64,000 bases of DNA from Bowmanella denitrificans (GTDB taxonomy: Bacteria; Pseudomonadota; Gammaproteobacteria; Enterobacterales; Alteromonadaceae), in assembly GCF_002887595.1 (NCBI RefSeq), contig NZ_PEBU01000002.1, forward strand, positions 558,001 to 622,000. The letters are read 5' to 3'. Shown piece after piece: positions 1-7,385 of this stretch. Numbering within the stretch: the first letter of the stretch is position 1; each line of letters begins with the position of its first letter. A program made the position numbers and the translations under genes. The notes under the pieces were generated by a model that was given only the letters and a program-made list of their open reading frames with translations, was not told the origin of the DNA and ran no database searches.

Positions 1-265
1 GCTGTGCAACCAAGTTATACAAAGTACAATGTCTTAACTGATAGAAGTCTGTCAGACTGATATTCAGCTCTGGAGCGCCGGTGATTGATAACGCAGGAAA
101 TCCTAATGCGGTGGGGGATAGGGTCGCTGGGGCACTTACATTGAGTACATTGGCTAGCCTGGCTTGATAATTGGCCAGATCATTATCAATAGAAGGCTGG
201 CAGGCAGTTAACTGGAATAAAATACAAAGCCAGAATATAGCTGGAATATTTTTCAGGCTAAACAA
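1..265 (-). CDS. DUF3080-type lipoprotein (N-terminal part, cut by window edge)
   Basis: The first 88 residues are present; the rest lies left of the window. The protein begins with a short basic and hydrophobic stretch ending in the lipobox LTAC (Cys22, followed by Gln, so predicted to be sent to the outer membrane). A region rich in Asn, Leu and Ala follows, then FYQLRHCTLYNLVAQ near residues 74-88, which resembles the conserved start of DUF3080 proteins as I remember them. The start is a TTG at 263-265, two codons after the in-frame stop of the CPXCG gene. No better start exists because that stop blocks the frame. The shadowing of the upstream stop suggests translational coupling. Function of the family is unknown. 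Confidence is good for a lipoprotein and moderate for the family. Confidence 0.7.
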   Translation of the reverse strand, partial: MFSLKNIPAIFWLCILFQLTACQPSIDNDLANYQARLANVLNVSAPATLSPTALGFPALSITGAPELNISLTDFYQLRHCTLYNLVAQ

Positions 266-271
266 AGTGTC

Positions 272-472
272 TCAGTAATACTGTTCGTCATCGGCACCAA
301 TTTTATACACCAGTTTCTTATTTACTTCATCCACATGCAGACTTATTCGCATTGGGTGACAGCAATTACTGCAATCCTCGTAGTAGTCCTGATCCCCCAA
401 GCTGTAATCTAAAAGTAAATGCATGGAATGGCCACACTGGGGGCAATTGGCCTGAACTGATTTGGCTTTCAT
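272..472 (-). CDS. CPXCG-motif cysteine-rich small protein
   Basis: This 66-residue protein carries two Cys pairs: C10-P-Q-C13-G near the start and C34-S-N-C37 (with C38 adjacent) in the middle. That is the layout of the small CPXCG zinc-ribbon family common in gammaproteobacteria. A rubredoxin-like zinc site is inferred from the pairs. The segment between them is acidic and aromatic (DQDYYED). It lies 22 nt downstream of the SDR gene and directly before the DUF3080 lipoprotein on the same strand, so the set is probably one operon. No function is established for the family. No signal peptide is visible, so it should be cytoplasmic. Confidence 0.8.
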   Translation of the reverse strand: MKAKSVQANCPQCGHSMHLLLDYSLGDQDYYEDCSNCCHPMRISLHVDEVNKKLVYKIGADDEQYY

Positions 473-494
473 ATTTCTCCTTAGCGCTGTGAGA

Positions 495-1226
495 TTATGC
501 GCCGGTTAAACTCCGCCCTCCATCGACGGTCAGTACTTGTCCAGTTACATACTTCGCTTGCAATAAGTACTCAATGGCATTGGCAATATCCTGGCTTTCG
601 CCCAGTCGTGCCAATGGGATCTGTGCCAGAATTTCCTGTTTTTGCTTCGTTTCCATATCCTGTTCCGGCCATAAAATGGCACCGGGGGCGACGGCATTTA
701 CCCGAACATCAGGAGCCAGTTCAATGGCCAGTGATCGCGTCATGCTGACCAGTCCGGCTTTGGCCAGACAATAAAGGCTATGGCCGACTAAAGGGCGAAA
801 TGCATGAATGTCTACCATATTGATGATAGTCCCTTTACGACGTCTTAGCTCATCAGCCAGAAAGTGGCAGAGAAACAGTGGTGCCTGCAAATTCGAACCG
901 ACCAATTCACGCCACTGCTCAAGGTGGATGCTTGACAAGGGCGTGGGATAAAAACTGGAGGCGTTGTTTACCAGTACATCCAGTCGGCCAAATTGCTTAA
1001 TAATATCCGCAGCCATGGAAGAAAGATTGCTGGTGTTGCTTAAGTCGCCCCGAACCAAAGCCGCTGAGGCGGGGCGTCTGTTGTTAAGACAATCCAGCAA
1101 TTCTGCAGCTTGTTGTGCTGACTGGTGACAGTGCAACACCACCTGATATCCCAGGGAATGCAGATGTGTCGCCGTGTGGGCACCTAGACGTTTGGCACTG
1201 CCACTGATAAAAGCCACTTTATTCAT
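495..1226 (-). CDS. folM: Pteridine reductase-like short-chain dehydrogenase (FolM/PTR1 type)
   Basis: A 243-residue classical SDR. The NADPH-binding loop is SGSAKRLG (residues 8-15), with the Arg-containing TGxxxRxG form that sets pteridine reductases apart from most SDRs. NNAS is at 87-90, followed by SFYP. The catalytic residues are Asp139, Tyr152 and Lys156, matching the Asp-Tyr-Lys set of pteridine reductase 1 rather than the usual Ser-Tyr-Lys. The C-terminal half has VNAVAPGAILWPE and the final VDGG. Such enzymes reduce dihydrobiopterin or dihydrofolate with NADPH in the cytoplasm. The gene sits 47 nt after the kinase-like gene and ahead of the CPXCG gene. The exact pterin substrate cannot be read from sequence. 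Confidence 0.85.
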   Translation of the reverse strand: MNKVAFISGSAKRLGAHTATHLHSLGYQVVLHCHQSAQQAAELLDCLNNRRPASAALVRGDLSNTSNLSSMAADIIKQFGRLDVLVNNASSFYPTPLSSIHLEQWRELVGSNLQAPLFLCHFLADELRRRKGTIINMVDIHAFRPLVGHSLYCLAKAGLVSMTRSLAIELAPDVRVNAVAPGAILWPEQDMETKQKQEILAQIPLARLGESQDIANAIEYLLQAKYVTGQVLTVDGGRSLTGA

Positions 1227-1273
1227 AACATACCGATTTAATAATGCTTATTGCCAGTATGCTTTTTTCACTC

Positions 1274-2134
1274 CTAGCTATCCAGATGTTGCAGGTGTAG
1301 TTTTGCGGTTTGAATGTACTGACCACCAAATAACAAGGCATGATTGAGCAGATGGTAGAGTTGGTAAATGGGCTTGCGATACTGGTAGTCCTGGCTGAGT
1401 GGCCATACCTCTTGATAGCCCTGATAGAAAGGTTCAGGAAACCGGCCAAACAGTTCGGTCATGGCAATATCCGTTTCCCTGTCACCAAAGTAGAAAGCCG
1501 GATCATATACAACCGGCTGCTCTTTCCAAAAACCTGTATTGCCCTGCCATAGGTCGCCATGCAATGGCGAGGCCGGCGGCTTATGCCCGGATAATAACTG
1601 GCTGACAGATGAAACGACTTTATCAATGGGCACCGTCAGAATGTCTTTCTCACATAAAAGCTGCAACAGATAACCAATGCGCTGCTCGGCGAAAAACTGA
1701 CACCACTTTTTCTGCCAGCTGTTAGGTTGCAAAGTTGCTCCAATATAGTTGTCTTCTTGCCAGCCATACATGTCCTGGTTGTTGGCAGCATGCAATCTAG
1801 CCAGTGCCTGGCCAAACTTAAACCAGAGCGGCGCGGTACCTTCGCCTAAATTAATATATTCAAGAACTAAAAAGCTATGCTGGGATACCCGTCCCGAGCA
1901 AACCACGGCAGGTAGCTTTATACACTGTTCCAGTTTTAGATGTTCAAGACCATGCGCTTCGCACTCCAGCCTCGTTAGTTCACTGGCCTCTGCCACCTTG
2001 ATAAAGAATCGATGACGGCCATCTGAAATCCGAAAACTGCGGGTATGAAATTGTTGGTGGACCTGGCGGATATCATCGCAGATGAAATCCTGGCCCAGCT
2101 TTTCACTGATTTGTTCGCTGATAAAATGCCACAT
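1274..2134 (-). CDS. Fructosamine/ketosamine-3-kinase family protein (YniA-like)
   Basis: The 286-residue protein has the aminoglycoside-phosphotransferase-like fold of the fructosamine kinase family. The catalytic loop HGDLWQGN (192-199) is close to the family signature HGDLWSGN, and the metal-binding segment DPAFYFGDRETDIAM follows at about 211-225. A candidate ATP-binding Lys lies in FFIKVA near residue 46. Family members phosphorylate sugar-amine adducts on proteins or free amines, which makes the adducts unstable and so repairs glycation. Length is normal for the family. It is first in the leftward gene run. Start is the ATG at 2134; the upstream region to 2190 is short, so the promoter probably lies there. 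The natural substrate is not known. Confidence 0.88.
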   Translation of the reverse strand: MWHFISEQISEKLGQDFICDDIRQVHQQFHTRSFRISDGRHRFFIKVAEASELTRLECEAHGLEHLKLEQCIKLPAVVCSGRVSQHSFLVLEYINLGEGTAPLWFKFGQALARLHAANNQDMYGWQEDNYIGATLQPNSWQKKWCQFFAEQRIGYLLQLLCEKDILTVPIDKVVSSVSQLLSGHKPPASPLHGDLWQGNTGFWKEQPVVYDPAFYFGDRETDIAMTELFGRFPEPFYQGYQEVWPLSQDYQYRKPIYQLYHLLNHALLFGGQYIQTAKLHLQHLDS

Positions 2135-2190
2135 AAGAGACGAATGGATTGCCGCAAACTTTTCTTAGTATGGAACAGCAATGAGATTTG

Positions 2191-2468
2191 TTAAGGGTTG
2201 TTGCTGATTTTTGTGCTTAACGCGGTATTGGGCTCTTGGATGCCAACAACTTGCCCTTGCTGGTATTGGTCTTTCAGTAGTATCTGACGCAGTCTCACAA
2301 ATGTGGAGAATGTACCATCCATTCTGCTGGCTTTTGTCGTTGATAAAGTCGAACTTGCTGACGCTCTTTGGCTAAACTCCAGCCATCAACCAAACTGTCG
2401 CAGTTTGTGGCATTGGCCGCAAAAGCCTGGCTTAGCAGCGCGGTTAACCCCAGGATTGGAAATTGCAT
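2191..2468 (-). pseudogene. Degraded small secreted-protein reading frame (possible START-like remnant)
   Basis: No intact gene covers this interval. On the minus strand, an ATG at 2466-2468 opens a 57-codon frame ending at 2295. It starts with a signal-peptide-like stretch (PILGLTALLSQAFAAN) and continues with DGWSLAKERQQVRLYQRQ, which loosely resembles the start of START-type lipid-binding domains. A second frame, shifted by one base, runs from ATG 2320-2322 to a stop at 2191 and encodes 43 residues (GTFSTFVRLRQILLKDQY and on). The two overlap at the point where one protein would be expected to continue. I read this as a truncated, frameshifted remnant. There is no good ribosome binding site before the first ATG. 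The START resemblance is weak and rests on a few residues. Confidence 0.35.
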
Positions 2469-2491
2469 CTGTTGGCTTAAATAGATATAGT
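2463..2491 (+). promoter_or_regulatory. Candidate thrS promoter
   Basis: A -35-like TTGCAT (2463-2468; only the TTG matches well) and a strong -10 TATAGT (2486-2491) are separated by exactly 17 nt. Transcription would begin near 2498, giving a leader of about 115 nt before thrS. This is the best sigma-70 match seen on the plus strand ahead of the operon. Confidence 0.45.
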
Positions 2492-2498
2492 TGCCCTT

Positions 2499-2556
2499 GG
2501 TCTGATGGTAGCAGACCAGCGAATTTTATCGGAACACCCACTGAGGGTGTTTTTTT
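2499..2556 (+). promoter_or_regulatory. thrS leader: hairpin followed by terminator-like hairpin
   Basis: Two stems lie between the predicted transcription start and thrS. The first is GGTCTG (2499-2504) with CAGACC (2512-2517). The second is AACACCC (2533-2539) with GGGTGTT (2545-2551), running into seven T residues, which is the form of a Rho-independent terminator. There is no plus-strand gene upstream in the window for this terminator to serve, so a role in attenuating thrS is the simplest reading. No Thr-rich leader peptide was found: the one ATG frame in the leader (from 2506) is not rich in Thr codons. Confidence 0.5.
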
Positions 2557-2612
2557 GTGTTTTTGAAAGACACGTGGCGCTTGGTTTGCGTCACCACTGT
2601 TAAGGAATTTTC

Positions 2613-4550
2613 ATGCCTGTTATTACACTTCCCGACGGCAGTCAACGCCAATTTGATAATCCTGTGTCCGTGATGGACGTTGCCAATGATATCGGCCCTG
2701 GTTTAGCTAAAGCCACCATTGCCGGCCGCATTGACGGTCGTCTGGTCGATGCCTGTGAGACTATCAGTACCGATGCGACATTGCAGATTATCACCGCCAA
2801 GGATGATGAAGGCCTGGAAATTTTGCGCCACTCCTGTGCGCATTTGTTGGGTCATGCCATCAAACAGCTGTGGCCAAATACTAAGATGGCTATCGGGCCG
2901 GTGATTGATAATGGCTTCTACTATGACGTCGATATGGAACATGCGCTGAGCCAGGATGACCTGGACAAATTAGAGAAGCGCATGCAGGAACTGGCAAACA
3001 CCAGTTATGACGTTGTGAAAAAGGTGGTGAGCTGGCAGGAAGCGCGCGATGCTTTTGCGGCACGTGGCGAGTCATACAAAATTGAAATCCTGGACGAGAA
3101 TATCAGCCGTGATGATCGTCCAGGCCTGTATCACCATGAAGAATACGTGGATATGTGCCGTGGTCCGCACGTACCGAATATGCGCTTCTGTCAGCATTTT
3201 AAGATTATGAAAGTGGCCGGTGCGTATTGGCGTGGTAATAGCGACAATAAAATGTTGCAACGTATTTACGGCACAGCCTGGGCAGATAAAAAGCAGCTCA
3301 AAGCCTATTTACAGCGTTTGGAAGAAGCCGAAAAGCGCGATCACCGCAAAATTGGTAAGGCGCTGGATCTGTTCCACTGGCAGGAAGAAGCACCGGGTAT
3401 GGTGTTCTGGCATAACGACGGCTGGACAATTTATACAGAGCTGGAGCGCTTTGTACGTGACAAACTGCGTCGTTACGATTACGGCGAAGTGAAAGGGCCG
3501 TTGATGATGGATCGCACCTTGTGGGAAAAATCCGGTCACTGGGATAAATTTGGTGACGCCATGTTCACCACAGAGTCGGAAAAACGCGAGTATGCCATTA
3601 AGCCTATGAACTGCCCGGGCCATGTGCAGATTTTCAATCAGGGCTTGAAATCATACCGCGACCTGCCGCTACGTATGGCGGAGTTTGGTTGCTGCCACCG
3701 TAACGAGCCGTCAGGTGCCTTGCATGGCCTGATGCGTGTGCGTGGCTTTACCCAGGATGATGCGCATATCTTCTGTACTGAAGAGCAGATCCTCAGTGAA
3801 GTTGGCGGTTGTATCGACATGATTTACGACACTTACAAGACTTTTGGTTTTGACAAAATCGTCGTTAAGCTGTCTACCCGCCCGGAAAAGCGTGTAGGTT
3901 CTGATGAAGTGTGGGATAAGGCGGAAAAAGCCCTGGCTGAAGCGCTGGACAGTAAAGGTATAGAATTCCAGTACCTGCCTGGTGAAGGTGCCTTCTACGG
4001 ACCGAAAATCGAATTCACGTTGCATGATTGCCTCGACAGGGCCTGGCAGTGCGGTACCGTACAGCTGGATTTCTCTATGCCGGGTCGCTTAGGCAGTACC
4101 TATGTGGCCGAAGATGGTGAACGCAGAGTTCCTGTTATGATTCACCGTGCGGTGCTGGGATCATTGGAGCGCTTTATTGGTATTCTGACCGAAGAATACG
4201 CCGGATATTTTCCACTTTGGCTGGCACCAATGCAGATGGTGGTGATGAATATTACCGACAATCAGGCAGAATATGCCAACTCTGTGGCAAAAAGGTTACA
4301 AGAATTCGGCTTTAGAGCAAAGTCTGACTTGAGAAACGAGAAGATTGGCTTTAAAATCCGCGAGCACACTCTAAGGCGTGTTCCTTACATGTTGGTTGTC
4401 GGCGACAAAGAAATGGAAGCCGGTGAAGTGGCAGTAAGGACTCGGAAAGGCGAAGACCTGGGCAAATTCTCCCTTGAGGAGTTTATTTCTAAAGCCAATG
4501 AGCAGGTCATTAGCAAAGTAATTGATAATTCTGGAGGAAGAACACATTAA
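2613..4550 (+). CDS. thrS: Threonine-tRNA ligase
   Basis: Class II aminoacyl-tRNA synthetase that charges tRNA-Thr in the cytoplasm. The 645-residue length matches bacterial ThrRS. The TGS domain occupies about residues 1-62, then the editing domain with HSCAH (His73 and His77), which hydrolyses mischarged Ser-tRNA. The catalytic core contains [10 protein letters not shown], whose Cys is the first zinc ligand, and motif 2 near [10 protein letters not shown]. The anticodon-binding domain ends the protein. The ATG at 2613 is preceded by TAAGGAATTTTC, a good ribosome binding site. The stop codon overlaps the AUU start of infC. It leads the thrS-infC-rpmI-rplT operon, and an unusual hairpin leader precedes it. 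Confidence 0.98.
   Translation: MPVITLPDGSQRQFDNPVSVMDVANDIGPGLAKATIAGRIDGRLVDACETISTDATLQIITAKDDEGLEILRHSCAHLLGHAIKQLWPNTKMAIGPVIDNGFYYDVDMEHALSQDDLDKLEKRMQELANTSYDVVKKVVSWQEARDAFAARGESYKIEILDENISRDDRPGLYHHEEYVDMCRGPHVPNMRFCQHFKIMKVAGAYWRGNSDNKMLQRIYGTAWADKKQLKAYLQRLEEAEKRDHRKIGKALDLFHWQEEAPGMVFWHNDGWTIYTELERFVRDKLRRYDYGEVKGPLMMDRTLWEKSGHWDKFGDAMFTTESEKREYAIKPMNCPGHVQIFNQGLKSYRDLPLRMAEFGCCHRNEPSGALHGLMRVRGFTQDDAHIFCTEEQILSEVGGCIDMIYDTYKTFGFDKIVVKLSTRPEKRVGSDEVWDKAEKALAEALDSKGIEFQYLPGEGAFYGPKIEFTLHDCLDRAWQCGTVQLDFSMPGRLGSTYVAEDGERRVPVMIHRAVLGSLERFIGILTEEYAGYFPLWLAPMQMVVMNITDNQAEYANSVAKRLQEFGFRAKSDLRNEKIGFKIREHTLRRVPYMLVVGDKEMEAGEVAVRTRKGEDLGKFSLEEFISKANEQVISKVIDNSGGRTH
4533..4548 (+). promoter_or_regulatory. 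infC ribosome binding site and AUU start
   Basis: A strong Shine-Dalgarno GGAGG (4533-4537) lies 8 nt before ATT (4546-4548), which is immediately followed by AAAGGC. Escherichia coli infC likewise starts AUU AAA GGC, the rare start codon that IF3 rejects to control its own synthesis. The ATT shares its last base with the TAA of thrS. A longer frame from a TTG at 4522 exists, but that TTG lies upstream of the Shine-Dalgarno sequence and would add residues not found in IF3. Confidence 0.9.
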
Positions 4551-5088
4551 AGGCGCTAACACTCGGGGCCAAGATTCAGCGAAAGCCCGTATTAACGAAG
4601 ATATAAGAGAAAAAGAAGTTCGTTTGATTGGCGTGGAGGGTGAACAACTTGGTGTTGTCCCTCTTGCCCAAGCATTGGAGTCAGCTGCTGCGGTAGAGTT
4701 GGATCTGGTTGAGATTAGCCCAAATGCAGAGCCGCCGGTCTGTAAAATAATGGACTACGGCAAGTTCATATTCGAGAAGAGCAAGGCTCAAAAAGAGCAG
4801 AAGAAAAAGCAAAAGCAAATTCAGGTCAAGGAGGTTAAATTCCGCCCTGGCACTGATGAAGGCGATTACCAGGTCAAACTGCGCAACCTGCGTCGCTTTC
4901 TTGAAGGGGGTGATAAAGCCAAAGTCACGGTTCGTTTCCGCGGACGTGAAATGGCTCACCAGGAAATTGGTATTGATCTTCTGAACCGCATTAAAGGCGA
5001 GCTGGAAGACATTGCCAACTGTGAGTCTTTCCCCAACAGGGTGGAAGGCCGACAGATGATCATGGTGATGGCCCCCACTAAACGGTAA
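4546..5088 (+). CDS. infC: Translation initiation factor IF-3
   Basis: IF3 binds the 30S subunit, prevents premature joining of 50S and checks the start codon and initiator tRNA. The 180-residue product has the N-terminal domain ([14 protein letters not shown] and on), a Lys-rich helical linker (about residues 75-95) and the C-terminal domain starting [10 protein letters not shown]. The start is taken at the AUU codon (see the separate site entry), since the N-terminus then matches IF3 exactly and the strong ribosome binding site is at the right distance. Use of AUU predicts negative autoregulation, as in E. coli. It overlaps thrS by 5 nt and is followed by a folded spacer before rpmI. Confidence 0.96.
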   Translation: MKGANTRGQDSAKARINEDIREKEVRLIGVEGEQLGVVPLAQALESAAAVELDLVEISPNAEPPVCKIMDYGKFIFEKSKAQKEQKKKQKQIQVKEVKFRPGTDEGDYQVKLRNLRRFLEGGDKAKVTVRFRGREMAHQEIGIDLLNRIKGELEDIANCESFPNRVEGRQMIMVMAPTKR

Positions 5089-5137
5089 GTAAGGCTCATC
5101 AAGTGCTTTGATGACTGCGCATCAAAGTCGCCTTACT
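5088..5137 (+). promoter_or_regulatory. Folded leader before rpmI, candidate L20 autoregulatory element
   Basis: An outer stem pairs AGTAAGGC (5088-5095) with GCCTTACT (5130-5137). Inside it, TCATCAA (5096-5102) can pair with TTGATGA (5108-5114), or TTTGATG (5107-5113) can instead pair with CATCAAA (5120-5126). The two inner pairings exclude each other. In E. coli ribosomal protein L20 represses rpmI-rplT translation by binding RNA at this operon position. The location and the switch-like folding suggest the same role here; this is an inference. Confidence 0.5.
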
Positions 5138-5173
5138 ACTTGGTTGTAACTTAAACAATGCGGAGTTTTAGCA

Positions 5174-5371
5174 ATGCCTAAAATGAAAAGCAACAGCGGT
5201 GCCGCGAAGCGTTTTAAGAAATCTGCTTCCGGTCGCTTTAAAAGCAAACAGTCTCACTTGCGTCACATTCTGACCAAGAAGAGCTCTAAGCGTAAACGCC
5301 ACCTGCGTGGCAAGAAACTGGCCCATGACTCGGATACTGCGTTGATCCAACGCATGTTGCCGTACGCTTAA
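5174..5371 (+). CDS. rpmI: 50S ribosomal protein L35
   Basis: A 65-residue, very basic protein beginning [20 protein letters not shown], the conserved L35 start, and ending with [10 protein letters not shown]. It is a structural component of the large ribosomal subunit. The ATG at 5174 has GGAG (5162-5165) upstream. It lies 17 nt before rplT, and the pair is probably translationally coupled, controlled through the folded leader at 5088-5137. Length is as expected for the family. Confidence 0.98.
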   Translation: MPKMKSNSGAAKRFKKSASGRFKSKQSHLRHILTKKSSKRKRHLRGKKLAHDSDTALIQRMLPYA

Positions 5372-5385
5372 GCTAAGGAGACTGA

Positions 5386-5745
<360 letters not shown>

Positions 5746-5780
5746 TATTTAACTATTAAGCTTGAGTTCTTTCAGAGAAA

Positions 5781-5808
5781 CGGGAAGCCGGATGCTTCCC
5801 GTTTTTTT
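5781..5808 (+). terminator. Rho-independent terminator of the thrS-rplT operon
   Basis: CGGGAAGC (5781-5788) pairs with GCTTCCCG (5794-5801) around a five-base loop and is followed by seven T residues (5802-5808). It lies 36 nt after the rplT stop. Confidence 0.93.
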
Positions 5809-5917
5809 ATGCGTTAACAAACTGCTTCAATTAATCAAACTTGTCTTATCGATTCGGGTCAGCGCATAATGCTCAGCGTTTCGGATTGGTTCCCGCTGTC
5901 TAGGGATGTTGTATTAA

Positions 5918-6421
5918 ATGGATCGGCAAGACGTTCAACAATTATATCGTAGTCATCATAGCTGGATGAGAAACTTGCTGGTACGCAGGCTTGGTTGCCC
6001 TGAAGATGCTGCCGATTTGGCACAGGATGCTTTCGAGAGATTGTTAAGAAAGCCCATGCGTTTTGACAGTTTATTGGGGGGGCGTCATTACCTCAGCCGT
6101 ATTGCCCACTCACTTTGCATCGATTTATGGCGCAGAAGGCAAATCGAGCAGGCTTATCTGGACAGCCTTAAACAGCTGGATGCTGCGCACTTACCCGACA
6201 TCGCTGAACAGCAAGCCATCGTTGATATTATTGTCAAAGTTGACCAAATGCTCAGCCGATTACCACGCAAGGTCAAACGCACTTTTATTGCGGTGCAGGT
6301 CGAAGGCCTGACCTACCAACAAGTTGCGCAGCGCGACAACATCTCCGTCGCCAGTGTTAAAAACTATTTGGCTCAGGCCATTGTCAGAATGACTATTTTC
6401 AGGGAAACCCATTTTGAGTAG
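5918..6421 (+). CDS. FecI-type ECF sigma factor
   Basis: The 167-residue protein has the two ECF sigma regions: region 2 around DAADLAQDAFERLLRKP (about 31-47) and region 4 with LTYQQVAQRDNISVASVKNY (about 130-149), the helix-turn-helix that reads -35 elements. RHYLSRIAHSLCIDLWRR is typical of the FecI subgroup. It should direct RNA polymerase to a TonB-receptor promoter when released by its partner FecR-like protein. The next gene overlaps it by 8 nt and encodes that partner; the third encodes a receptor with an N-terminal signalling domain. No convincing Fur box was found in the 100 nt upstream. The cognate signal is unknown. Confidence 0.9.
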   Translation: MDRQDVQQLYRSHHSWMRNLLVRRLGCPEDAADLAQDAFERLLRKPMRFDSLLGGRHYLSRIAHSLCIDLWRRRQIEQAYLDSLKQLDAAHLPDIAEQQAIVDIIVKVDQMLSRLPRKVKRTFIAVQVEGLTYQQVAQRDNISVASVKNYLAQAIVRMTIFRETHFE

Positions 6422-7385
6422 TTCAAGGATTGATCCGAACAGCCTGCAAAGTGCTGCCAGTTGGTTTGTGGAAATGCAGGAACAAACACCGACAACGGCA
6501 AGCCGAATCAAGTTTGAAGCTTGGCTGGCGAGCCCGGCTAATCGCCATGCCTGGCAGAAGTTGCTGGAGATGCATAGCACCTTTGAGCAGTTTAGCCGTC
6601 ATCAACAGCAGCACCCTTCTTTGCATGAGCTATTGCAACAACCGGTTATGTCGAGACGTGCAGTGATTAAATGTCTGGCCCTGTTCGGGGTGTCATTTAT
6701 GACTTATCTCAGCGCCAGGACGCCAATTGCAAGGTCCACCTGGTATCAGATGGCTGCAGACCATAGTGTGCCGGTGGGGCAATCCGAACATATTCAATTA
6801 GCCGAGCATCTGCAGTTATGGTTGAATACCAATACTGCCATAGATACCAGGCAAATCGGTGCCATTCACGAAATAACCCTTCTACAAGGCGAGCTTTTTG
6901 TTGAGCACAATGGGCTTGGTCAGTCAAAGGCATTGCGCATAAATACGAACTGGCAGGCACAGGAGTTTGTTATCGAATCTTCTTTCGGCCATTTAAACCT
7001 GTATAAGCAGGACGCTGGCTGTGAACTCTGTATTTTTCAGGGGCAAGCGATTTTGCATGGGGCAGGAGAATCAAAAACCTTGCAGGCTGGCCAGCAGATA
7101 AGCTGGACGGCAGGTGGCTTTTCGGCCCTTGGGACGGTGACAGATTTACCCGGTTGGCGCGATGGTAAACTTATTGCAAAGGACATGTCACTGCAAGCTT
7201 TCGGCATTGAACTCAATCGTTACCGCCAGGGATTTATCCGTGTTGCCCCCGAGGTGCAGAATCTGAGCATAGACGGTGTATTTCCGGCTTTTGACAGTGA
7301 TAAGACGCTGGAAATGCTGGCCCTCAGCTTGCCAATTTCCGTCAGTAAAGTGGGACCATGGTGGGTGCAAATTGCACCAGCTTGA
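6414..7385 (+). CDS. FecR-type transmembrane anti-sigma/signal-relay protein
   Basis: The 323-residue protein starts with a cytoplasmic DUF4880 segment (SAASWFVEMQEQTPTTASRI, then FEAWLASPANRHAWQKL to about residue 50), has one membrane segment at about 83-100, and a periplasmic FecR domain with repeated beta strands (LLQGELFVEHNG; FGHLNLYKQD; TLQAGQQISW). It relays the liganded state of the receptor to the sigma factor. The start is TTG at 6414, overlapping the fecI-like gene, with AGGGA eight bases upstream. The 3' end overlaps the receptor gene by 28 nt, so the three genes are a translationally coupled set. Confidence 0.88.
   Translation: MSSSRIDPNSLQSAASWFVEMQEQTPTTASRIKFEAWLASPANRHAWQKLLEMHSTFEQFSRHQQQHPSLHELLQQPVMSRRAVIKCLALFGVSFMTYLSARTPIARSTWYQMAADHSVPVGQSEHIQLAEHLQLWLNTNTAIDTRQIGAIHEITLLQGELFVEHNGLGQSKALRINTNWQAQEFVIESSFGHLNLYKQDAGCELCIFQGQAILHGAGESKTLQAGQQISWTAGGFSALGTVTDLPGWRDGKLIAKDMSLQAFGIELNRYRQGFIRVAPEVQNLSIDGVFPAFDSDKTLEMLALSLPISVSKVGPWWVQIAPA

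Noticed and set aside
2303-2566. 87-codon plus-strand frame before thrS
   Set aside because: It runs through the terminator stem and promoter, has no family resemblance, and overlaps the minus-strand remnant.
2498-2612. Leader peptide with Thr codons for classical attenuation of thrS
   Set aside because: The only ATG frame in the leader is not Thr-rich, so a ribosome-stalling mechanism is not supported.
4522-4545. Upstream TTG start for infC
   Set aside because: It precedes the Shine-Dalgarno sequence and would add residues not seen in IF3; the AUU start fits exactly.
5809-5917. Possible Fur box before the FecI-like gene
   Set aside because: No run close to the Fur consensus could be found by reading both strands.
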